From contig CAZBLY010000005.1 of NCBI GenBank assembly GCA_964493265.1, positions 1-33,327 of the forward strand: a DNA stretch of 33,327 bases, in the 5' to 3' direction. The notes beneath the pieces are model-generated. The model did not search any database and was not told the DNA's origin. It saw nothing but the letters and a program-made list of their open reading frames with translations. This document shows, piece after piece, positions 15,159-22,891 of the stretch. The position numbers and the translations under genes were made by a program. Numbering within the stretch: position 1 is the first letter of the stretch; each line of letters opens with the position of its first letter. This DNA is from DAOWHW01 sp964493265 (GTDB lineage: Archaea > Nanobdellota > Nanobdellia > Pacearchaeales > UBA284).

Positions 15159-15818
15159 ATGGCAAACACAAATGCATTTAAATATTCTATAATTATTTTA
15201 ATTCCTATAATTTTAATAATAATTGAATTAATTCTTCTTATTTTATTTATCATAAAAAAAATTAATGGAAAAAAAGCAGAAAGGATAGCTGAATTAAATG
15301 GGGAAAAACATGTTAATAAAGAATATTATCTTTATTATTTGAAAAAACTTGAAAGATTGGAAGGAAGAGTCAGTAAAGTAAAAAAATTAAGAAAATCTTG
15401 GGACAATTTTTATGAAATAATAAAAGAACTTTTTAAAAATGTTTTAAAAATTAATTATGAATTTACTATTGAAGAACTTATTACAGAGCTTAGAAAGAAA
15501 AAGAGTATGAAGGGATTTATTAGACCATTAAAAAGACTTGATTTAAAATACTCTTCTAGTTCATCAAAAGAGGATATTGAAGAACTTATCTCAGAATTCT
15601 GTTATATCCTTAAGGGAAAAATAGGGAGGAAAAAGAAAAAAGGAAAGATTAAAAGTGAAAAAAATAAAGGTAAAAATAAAAATGAAAAAATAAAAAGTAA
15701 AAACAAAATTAAAGGTAAAAAAAGGAAAATTAAAAACAAAAGTAAAAAAATTAAAGGCAAAAGTAAAGGTAAAAAAAGGAAAATTAGAAAAGAAGAAAAG
15801 AAAAAGAAAAAAATTTAA
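15159..15818 (+). CDS. Single-pass membrane protein with very Lys-rich C-terminal tail
   Basis: This 219-residue protein has an N-terminal hydrophobic helix (about 9-33), then a helical charged domain (about 38-150, with WDNFYEIIKELFKNVL and YEFTIEELITELRKK). The last 70 or so residues are made largely of Lys with Gly, Asn, Ile and Ser in short approximate repeats (GKxK, KxKN). The tail is on the cytoplasmic side if the basic-side-in rule holds, and could bind RNA, DNA or acidic surfaces. I do not recognise the central domain. It faces the VWA gene tail-to-tail with 42 nt between stops. Confidence 0.75.
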   Translation: MANTNAFKYSIIILIPIILIIIELILLILFIIKKINGKKAERIAELNGEKHVNKEYYLYYLKKLERLEGRVSKVKKLRKSWDNFYEIIKELFKNVLKINYEFTIEELITELRKKKSMKGFIRPLKRLDLKYSSSSSKEDIEELISEFCYILKGKIGRKKKKGKIKSEKNKGKNKNEKIKSKNKIKGKKRKIKNKSKKIKGKSKGKKRKIRKEEKKKKKI

Positions 15819-15860
15819 TATTAATTAACATAAAATAAGAATATTAAAAAGATAGAAATA

Positions 15861-16781
15861 TTAAGGCAGGCTTTTATATCTGGTATTTAAAAGAAACCAG
15901 TCTATTAAAAAAGCGCACAAGGAGATAATTAAAAGCCAAGTAGAAAGATTAATAGTTTTTTTGCTGACTTTTATATTCAAAATCTTGGAATAAGCCCTAT
16001 CTAAATCTTCTGTTGAATTAATATTAAAATAATCTCCTCCAGAATAATTTGCAAGCTCTTTAAGGGTTTTATCCTCTAAATAAGAAGTTGTGTTTCCTTC
16101 AAAAATCCCACCTTGTTTTGTTCCAATTCCTAAAGTATAAACTGGAATTTCATCCACATAAACCAAAATATCTTCTAGAACCTTTATATTAAATTGGCCA
16201 TCAGTTAATAAGATTATTGCCCCTTTAGTATTTGGTGCTTTTAATAAATTTGCTGAGGTTATTATAGCATCAAATAAATTTGTTCCCCCCAGTTCTCTTA
16301 AATTGATATTGTTGATGGCTTCTTTTATTTTTGCTTTATCATTTGTAATCGGTTGTTCTATAAAAGAGGATCCTGCAAAAGATATTACTCCAACTTCAGA
16401 TCCTTTTGGCAAATCATCTACAAATTTAATTGCAGTACTTTTTGCCACTTCAAATCTGTTTGGCATTAAATCATCTGCTTTCATACTTGCAGAAGAATCT
16501 ATTGCTATAATATGTGCCCTATCAGTAATTGAACCAGTATATATGATTTTTACACCACTCAAGGCCAAAATAAAAAGTACAACAATAAAAATTCTTAAAT
16601 AAAGCATTACAAAGTTCTTCGAAAGAATTTGATCTCCTGTAACTTTCTCCATTGCTTCAAAATTTGCAAATTTTAAAGTTTTTCTTTTTGTATTTTTAAG
16701 TGAAAAAAAATGAATAAATATTATCAAAGGAATAAGAAATACTAAAGTAATAAGATAAAAAGGATTTTCAAATCCTATCAT
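15861..16781 (-). CDS. BatA-like membrane VWA protein
   Basis: This 306-residue protein has two N-terminal membrane helices (about 8-27 and 59-80) with the BatA-type opening FENPFYL and a linker (KTLKFANFEAME). A von Willebrand A domain (89-270) follows, then a last helix (281-298). The MIDAS metal site is complete: DSSAS (D95, S97, S99), T167 in GGTNLFDA, and D194 in LLTDGQ. The helices place the VWA domain outside the cytoplasm. In bacterial bat operons such proteins work with MoxR and DUF58. The start overlaps the DUF58 stop by 4 nt (ATGA). It is the last gene of the minus-strand locus. Confidence 0.93.
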   Translation of the reverse strand: MIGFENPFYLITLVFLIPLIIFIHFFSLKNTKRKTLKFANFEAMEKVTGDQILSKNFVMLYLRIFIVVLFILALSGVKIIYTGSITDRAHIIAIDSSASMKADDLMPNRFEVAKSTAIKFVDDLPKGSEVGVISFAGSSFIEQPITNDKAKIKEAINNINLRELGGTNLFDAIITSANLLKAPNTKGAIILLTDGQFNIKVLEDILVYVDEIPVYTLGIGTKQGGIFEGNTTSYLEDKTLKELANYSGGDYFNINSTEDLDRAYSKILNIKVSKKTINLSTWLLIISLCAFLIDWFLLNTRYKSLP

Positions 16782-17677
16782 TTTAAAAACTTGCCCTGTG
16801 ATCTTTTTTTAAGTAGATTAATTAATAAAGGTAAGAAAAACTGATCTGTTCTTAATTTTACAAAATCTGCTCCAGCCTCTGTAAATATCTTTTTTAATTC
16901 TTTTTCTTTTTTACTAACATATTCTTGATATCTTTTCCTAATCAATTCAGAATTGACACAAATAGAATTATCTGAATAAGGGTCTTGTAAGGTTATTTCT
17001 ATTTTTTCTTTTGGCAAGGTTTCATCCCTCACATCCCTAACCATCATCATTATTGTATCAAATTTCTTTGTAAAAAGTTTAAATTTTTCTTTCCATCCTT
17101 TATCTTTTTCCAATCCTATAAAATCGGAGATAATTATTACTATGGCCGTATCCTCAAGCAAATTAAAAACATAATCAAGAGTATCTTTAAGCTTAAATCC
17201 TCCACCCCAATCTGATAAATCTGAAAGATCATTTAAAAAAATATAAAATTGTTGCATTCCTTTTAAAGGAAGTCTAAATTTTGATATCTTATTATTAAAA
17301 AGAGCATATCCAAAATTATCTCCAGCTCTCTGTATTAGATAAGCAAAAGATGCCGCAAGTTCAGCAGCATATTCGCTCTTTAATTTTGATGTTGAACCAA
17401 AAAGCATACTTTGGCTTGTATCAAAAATAAAAAAAATTTTAAGATTTCTTTTTTCTTTATACTCTCTTACCATTAATCTATTAATTCTCATACTAGCTTT
17501 CCAGTCTATAGTGGAGGCGTCATCTTGCTGATTATAATCTCTATAATCCTCAAATTCTAACCCCCTACTTCTAAACACAGACCTATATCTGCCCAGGACT
17601 TTTGTTGTCATTAGCTGTCTAGTAAATACCTCTAGATTCTTAGTTATTTTTTCAACATTAATATTTAATCTTTTCAT
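16778..17677 (-). CDS. DUF58 family protein (VWA-like, MoxR partner)
   Basis: This 299-residue cytoplasmic protein carries the DUF58 signature: GLEFEDYRDYNQQDDASTID (39-58), then WKASMRINRLMVREY. A VWA-like strand FIFDTSQSM with D86, S88 and S90 follows as a possible metal site. The C-terminal half has IIISDF and PLLINLLKK segments. DUF58 proteins are coded next to MoxR ATPases in many bacteria and archaea and are thought to be adaptors. The gene is 46 nt downstream of moxR and overlaps the VWA gene by 4 nt, so the three form one transcription unit. Confidence 0.92.
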   Translation of the reverse strand: MKRLNINVEKITKNLEVFTRQLMTTKVLGRYRSVFRSRGLEFEDYRDYNQQDDASTIDWKASMRINRLMVREYKEKRNLKIFFIFDTSQSMLFGSTSKLKSEYAAELAASFAYLIQRAGDNFGYALFNNKISKFRLPLKGMQQFYIFLNDLSDLSDWGGGFKLKDTLDYVFNLLEDTAIVIIISDFIGLEKDKGWKEKFKLFTKKFDTIMMMVRDVRDETLPKEKIEITLQDPYSDNSICVNSELIRKRYQEYVSKKEKELKKIFTEAGADFVKLRTDQFFLPLLINLLKKRSQGKFLK

Positions 17678-17723
17678 TTATTAATTTATAATCAATTTAT
17701 TTATTGATATCTGATCCTTTCAT

Positions 17724-18701
17724 TTATGGTACAGGAATTTTGTTTAATATTCCTTTTATAATATCGTCTGATTTTATTCCTTCTGCTTGACCAGAATAAT
17801 TTAAAAGAATCCTATGCCTCATGACATTATAAGCAACTTTCTTTATGTGACTTGGAGTTACATGATTCACACCATTAACTAATGCTTCGGCTTTGCCACC
17901 TATAAACATGCCAATAGCAGCTCTTGGTGAAGCACCATATTCAATATATTTATTTAATGGGAACTGCCTATTCTTTTTTCTTGTTGCCCTAACTATTTTT
18001 ACAATATAATTTTCCACCTCTTTAGAAAGATATATTTTTTTTGTTAATTCTTGCATTTTAATTATGTTAACGGGATTTATTATGGATTTTAGATTATAAT
18101 CTTCAAATCTTTTTAATGTAATATTGTGCTTCATTATATCTCCTTCCTCCTCTCTAGAAGGATAATCCATATTAATTTTAAATAAAAATCTGTCTATCTG
18201 TGCTTCTGGCAGAGGATTAACACCAGCAGTCTCTATAGGATTCATGGTTGCCATAACAAAAAAAGGTTTAGTTAAGGGAAAGGTGCGCCTTCCAATTGTC
18301 ACTTGTTTTTCTTGCATTGATTCTAACATTGCTGATTGGGTTTTAGGGGGTGCCCTATTTATTTCATCAGCAATTATAAAATTTGCAAATATTGGACCTT
18401 TTACAAAAACGAATTTTTTTTGTTTAGAATAAATTGTTAACCCCAATATGTCTGTAGGCAATAGATCTACTGTAAATTGTATTCTTTTTACTGTACAGCC
18501 ACTTACCTCTCCAAGAGCTCTGATTATAAGGGTTTTTGCAATTCCTGGAATACCTTCAACCAAAACATGACCATTTGCTAATATAGAAGTTAATAAAGAA
18601 TTTATTGTTTCATCTTGACCAACAACAATTTTTGATAATTCTAATTTAACTCTTTTCAATACATTTCCATACTTACTTACCTCTTTTTGTGAAACAACCA
18701 T
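17724..18701 (-). CDS. moxR: MoxR-type AAA+ ATPase
   Basis: This 325-residue ATPase contains Walker A GIPGIAKT (50-57), Walker B FIIADE (108-113) followed by INRAPPKTQSAMLE, sensor 1 ATMNP (151-155), the arginine-finger region PEAQIDRF (165-172), and sensor 2 GASPRA (256-261). MoxR proteins act as chaperones that mature metal-binding or membrane-linked protein complexes together with VWA-domain partners. Here DUF58 and VWA follow directly. The 1353-residue surface protein ends only 20 nt upstream, so moxR is probably read from the same transcript. Confidence 0.95.
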   Translation of the reverse strand: MVVSQKEVSKYGNVLKRVKLELSKIVVGQDETINSLLTSILANGHVLVEGIPGIAKTLIIRALGEVSGCTVKRIQFTVDLLPTDILGLTIYSKQKKFVFVKGPIFANFIIADEINRAPPKTQSAMLESMQEKQVTIGRRTFPLTKPFFVMATMNPIETAGVNPLPEAQIDRFLFKINMDYPSREEEGDIMKHNITLKRFEDYNLKSIINPVNIIKMQELTKKIYLSKEVENYIVKIVRATRKKNRQFPLNKYIEYGASPRAAIGMFIGGKAEALVNGVNHVTPSHIKKVAYNVMRHRILLNYSGQAEGIKSDDIIKGILNKIPVP

Positions 18702-18721
18702 TCTTATTGAAAAAAAATCAT

Positions 18722-21700
18722 TTATTTAAATTTTTTCATTTTAAAAATATAATATGAAGATAGGATTAAAATGAATAAGATAATAGTAAAAAATATTAAA
18801 ACAAAAACCAGTATAGGCCATTTTTCTTTTTTAGGCGTGCTAAGAGATATTTCTCCGGATATTAAATTTTTACATGCTTGGATAGCATCTTCAGATATTT
18901 CTATAGCTTCGATATAATCTCTCTGATTAAAAGCTTCAGTTATTTTTTCTAAAGATTCCTTTAGATCCATACATTCTGGATTTGAAGTTATAAGTTCTTC
19001 TAAAATCTTCTTTTTTTCTTCTGCTTTCAATCTCTCTTCTCTATTGTGTTCAATCAAATTAACTAAGAATTTTGCTGAAGCACTAACTTTGGGGGTTTTT
19101 GCCTCTGCAAAAATATTGACTTCTAAAGGTTCAATATCTATCACATCTGGCGCCTTGGCTTTAATCTCTAAATTTATATTTTCTTTTTGATTTACACTTA
19201 ATGAACTTATTTCTTCTTTTGAAAGTTTAAAAGTAACATCTTTTCTTTTTGAAGATGCACCAAGAGTTATAGAACTTATAGAAGATTCCCCTATATTTTC
19301 TATTTGTATAGGAACAGTAATTGTCCCTAAAGAATCCAAAGAGATTGGTTCTGGAGTAGATATTTTAATTGTTACTGGTTTTGATGCTCCGCTACCACCC
19401 CCACTACTAACTGCTTCAATAATCGGAGGACTTACAGTAAAACTAACAAGAAAGCAATTAGAGCTTACATTATAATTTGAATTTTCAGAATCTGTGGCCC
19501 AAATTTTAACTATAGCGGAAGCACTTGCTGAAGAGCTGATGCTTGTAATATAAGAATAATTATCTGGAGAACCAACACTTATGCTAAAAACAGAAACATT
19601 AGCCCCATTTGATTCACAAGCTGTTCTATTATTAAATTGCGCCCATGTAAAATTTATTGTCTGATTATATTTTACATCCCAATGGTCTGCATCATAAAAA
19701 TTATTTGAGATATTTATGTCTGATGAAGTTCCTGAAATCTCAATATCATTTATATCTGTCAAGAATTTAGGGGGTGCATTAGAATGGCTTATATTTGTCA
19801 ATTTGCTGCTTGTTGAAGAAAAAAATGGATTAGAAACATTCAATTCCACATCATAGATGCCTTCATCTGTAAAATTTGTTTTAAAACTTACATTAAAATT
19901 ACCTACTGTACAAGAAGTGGCGTTGCTTTTATTTCCAAGAGAAGAGTTTGTTAAAGTTAATGTACAATTAATATCACCAGATACTCCTTGACTTATAATA
20001 CCTGTACAATAAAAAGTTCCATTTTCTGATACATTATAACAATTCATCCCAATAATGCTGGGTTGATCATAAATTCGAATATCAAAAGTATCTGAATTAT
20101 TGGAGTTATCATCGCTTGCATTAATCTTGATTTTGTGTGTACCAGAATTTGCACCTAAAGGGGTAAAAGAAATTGTTGCATTGGCAATCTTATTTTGTGG
20201 TATTACTGTTATGCTTGTTTGTGAATTATTAAAAGTAAACCAGCTAGTATTACTATAGAATATTAAGGTATCATTATCTTGATCTATTGCACTTATATTC
20301 ATTGTAAAAGGAATATTAACTCCAGCAACCTGATTACCTATATTATCAAGGCTCGGAGTATTGTTTATATCTGTTATTGATATATTAAAACTTACAGAAT
20401 CTTTTAGACTAGAATTATCACTTACATTTATAATGGCAGTATAATTTCCAATATCTTCTTGAACAGGTGTGAAATTTATTAAGGCCCATGTTTTATTTGT
20501 TGTAATATTTAAAGTGGTTATATCAAATAGCCCTCTGTAATCTCCAGTCAAATTTATTATATCTCTTGAAAAATTTAAACTTTCATTAAAGATGTTTTTA
20601 TTCTGAATAAGTAAATCATCATCCCTGCCATAAAAATAAATTAAAGTTTGATTATTTTCTTCTGTAGTTATATTTTGGATGTTTGAAAGGATGGGCGCAT
20701 CATTTATATTAGTTACATTAAAATTAAACAGATGAGATGAATTTCCCTTTCCATCACTAACAGTAATATTAAAATAATGAAAATTAACATCAGCATCAGC
20801 GGGAGTAAAATTAATTATTCCGCTTTCTGTCAGATTAAAAGAAGGAAAATTCGGTGGATTTGAATAAAAAGTTATTACATCATTATCTGGATCCGTGGTA
20901 TAATTAGAGATGTTTAAGAAAAAGTTTGTATCTTCTGTCAAATTAAAACTATAATTCTTTGATTCATTCCACTCTGGGATGGTATTATTCTCTATTATTA
21001 ATATGAAGACAGTTGAATTTATCAGGCTAGAATTATCAATCACAGAAATATTTATCAAATGGGTTGCTATATCTCCTTGGGTTGGTGTAAAATTAATTAT
21101 TCCGATAGCAACATTAGAAGAACCATTATAGCTTTCAGAGACTTTGGTTATATTAAAAAAAGTTATATTAGATGAAAAATTTAAACTCTCATTAAAAATT
21201 CCTTTGCCTTCTATAGGAATCAATAAATCATCATCACTTGAATTTATATATTTCTCACAAACTATATCCTTATAGCAAGTTTTATTGGCTATTGAAGGAA
21301 TTTTAGGATTATCTTGAACATTGCTCACATTAAACAAAATAATAGTAAAATTAGATGCTCCTTCAGTATCTATAGCAATTATTTTAATTGAGAAATTTCC
21401 AACCGCTGTATCATTTGGAGTAAAATTAATTAAAGCACTAGCACTCTCATTATCTGTTACTATACTTATATTTGTCTGCGAATTGTTAAAAGTAAACCAA
21501 CTATAATTAGAAGTAAAATTAAGACTTTGATTTTCATCCACATCAGTTGCATTTATCCAGCAATTAAAACTGATATCTTCTGTTGCATTTGTTTCATTAT
21601 CACAAGCATAAACAAATAAAGGAGCATCATTCACATTTATCACTTCAAACATGACTAAAGTTAAATTGGTCTGGTTTGGACTTCCTGAATCTTTGACAGT

Positions 21701-22783
21701 AAAATTTATCCAAAAAATACCCACATCATCATTTGATGGCAGAAAACTTATCTTTCCACTGCTATGATTTATCTCAAAAAGAGTACAATTAATTCTAGAA
21801 CTCCAATTTGCTAAACTGCAATTATTGATAAAAGATAAATTAAAATAAAAAGGAACATCATTTTCTTCATCAGAAGCTGTAACAGTAAAATTGAACCATT
21901 GCTCTTCAGTTGCATTTTCTGTTATTCCTGGCAAAGCTGTAAAAAAAGGAATATCATTTACAGCCACTACTGTAATGGGCAGGGTAGCTATGCTTGATGC
22001 AGTTCCAGTTCCTTCTATCGGGGTATCTCCAACAATCAAATCTAGATCAAAATCTCCTGTATTGCTATCTGTTGTTGCGTTTGTTTTTATCATCCCGGTA
22101 GAAGTATTAATTGAAAACCAAGGAAAATTACTTGAACTTTGATTATTTATTTCATATAGATTATAGTCTAAAATATCATTTAAATCATCATCACTGCAAT
22201 TAGTGCTAAAATTATAATAACAGACACTATCTTCATAACAAGAAGAATTTGGCAGGTTGCCTCCTGGCCCTTTACCAAAAATACAAGGCTCAGAATTTTT
22301 TATCTCTGCAGTATCCCCCACACTTAAATTTTCATAATAGACTAAATTTGTTGTACAGTTTGCTTCCCAATCTAATAGCCCTTTTGCTGTAAAACTTCTA
22401 TTATATTCCCAAAGGCCCGAGGTTTCATTATAAGTCATATTTTTCCAATCTGTATAACTTCCAGAATTATTCTCATCAAATCTTAGGGTACAATTACCAT
22501 AACTATAATTAATTGCCTCTGCAGTATCTTTTTTAGTATAATTCACAGAAAAGTAAACATTCCAATAAGATTGAGTTTTCCAACCCAAATTACAGTTGGT
22601 ATTATAAGTATATCTATCACTACTATCTGTATCATCCCAGATAGAAAGAGAAGTATTAACCCCTTCATAACTGCCACTAGCATATCCAATCTTAAGTTGG
22701 AATAAAATAAATAACATAAAGAAGATTAAAAAAATTACAAATACTAAAAAAATTAAATTATTATCTTTTTTTATTTGCCTCAT
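18722..22783 (-). CDS. Large cadherin-like surface protein with C-terminal membrane anchor
   Basis: This 1353-residue protein has an N-terminal membrane/signal helix (about 9-31) and an N-terminal domain with Cys pairs (about 40-200). About seven cadherin/He_PIG-like repeats follow (about 200-905), several closing with NDAP or NDNP-like turns (VNDAP, INDAP) and FTP strands. Then come further Ig-like domains (905-1120), a Ser/Gly linker (1126-1132), a CARDB-like domain (1134-1242), a helical hairpin (1245-1309), a membrane helix (1323-1347) and a short basic tail. It has dozens of N-x-S/T sites, so it is probably heavily N-glycosylated. Residues about 601-702 are nearly identical to a module in the next protein upstream. 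The single C-terminal anchor and multi-Ig ectodomain next to moxR recall BatD in layout, not in clear sequence. Confidence 0.85.
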   Translation of the reverse strand: MRQIKKDNNLIFLVFVIFLIFFMLFILFQLKIGYASGSYEGVNTSLSIWDDTDSSDRYTYNTNCNLGWKTQSYWNVYFSVNYTKKDTAEAINYSYGNCTLRFDENNSGSYTDWKNMTYNETSGLWEYNRSFTAKGLLDWEANCTTNLVYYENLSVGDTAEIKNSEPCIFGKGPGGNLPNSSCYEDSVCYYNFSTNCSDDDLNDILDYNLYEINNQSSSNFPWFSINTSTGMIKTNATTDSNTGDFDLDLIVGDTPIEGTGTASSIATLPITVVAVNDIPFFTALPGITENATEEQWFNFTVTASDEENDVPFYFNLSFINNCSLANWSSRINCTLFEINHSSGKISFLPSNDDVGIFWINFTVKDSGSPNQTNLTLVMFEVINVNDAPLFVYACDNETNATEDISFNCWINATDVDENQSLNFTSNYSWFTFNNSQTNISIVTDNESASALINFTPNDTAVGNFSIKIIAIDTEGASNFTIILFNVSNVQDNPKIPSIANKTCYKDIVCEKYINSSDDDLLIPIEGKGIFNESLNFSSNITFFNITKVSESYNGSSNVAIGIINFTPTQGDIATHLINISVIDNSSLINSTVFILIIENNTIPEWNESKNYSFNLTEDTNFFLNISNYTTDPDNDVITFYSNPPNFPSFNLTESGIINFTPADADVNFHYFNITVSDGKGNSSHLFNFNVTNINDAPILSNIQNITTEENNQTLIYFYGRDDDLLIQNKNIFNESLNFSRDIINLTGDYRGLFDITTLNITTNKTWALINFTPVQEDIGNYTAIINVSDNSSLKDSVSFNISITDINNTPSLDNIGNQVAGVNIPFTMNISAIDQDNDTLIFYSNTSWFTFNNSQTSITVIPQNKIANATISFTPLGANSGTHKIKINASDDNSNNSDTFDIRIYDQPSIIGMNCYNVSENGTFYCTGIISQGVSGDINCTLTLTNSSLGNKSNATSCTVGNFNVSFKTNFTDEGIYDVELNVSNPFFSSTSSKLTNISHSNAPPKFLTDINDIEISGTSSDINISNNFYDADHWDVKYNQTINFTWAQFNNRTACESNGANVSVFSISVGSPDNYSYITSISSSASASAIVKIWATDSENSNYNVSSNCFLVSFTVSPPIIEAVSSGGGSGASKPVTIKISTPEPISLDSLGTITVPIQIENIGESSISSITLGASSKRKDVTFKLSKEEISSLSVNQKENINLEIKAKAPDVIDIEPLEVNIFAEAKTPKVSASAKFLVNLIEHNREERLKAEEKKKILEELITSNPECMDLKESLEKITEAFNQRDYIEAIEISEDAIQACKNLISGEISLSTPKKEKWPILVFVLIFFTIILFILILSSYYIFKMKKFK
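20693..20977. repeat. Duplicated cadherin-like module, copy in the 1353-residue gene
   Basis: These 285 bases align without gaps to 24413-24697. By hand I count about 25 differences over 277 bases, roughly 91% identity, with the last 37 bases identical. Confidence 0.9.
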
Positions 22784-22891
22784 TTTAATTTTTAATTTTT
22801 AATTTTTTACTTTTGATTTTTGACTTAATCTTCTAATTAATTTCCTAATTTTCCTTTTGCCTCTTTTTAATTTTTTTAATTTTTTTCTATA

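Noticed and set aside
17724..18701. Magnesium chelatase subunit I instead of MoxR
   Set aside because: The sequence around Walker B (INRAPPKTQSAMLE) and the DUF58 neighbour are those of MoxR; no chelatase H-type gene is near.
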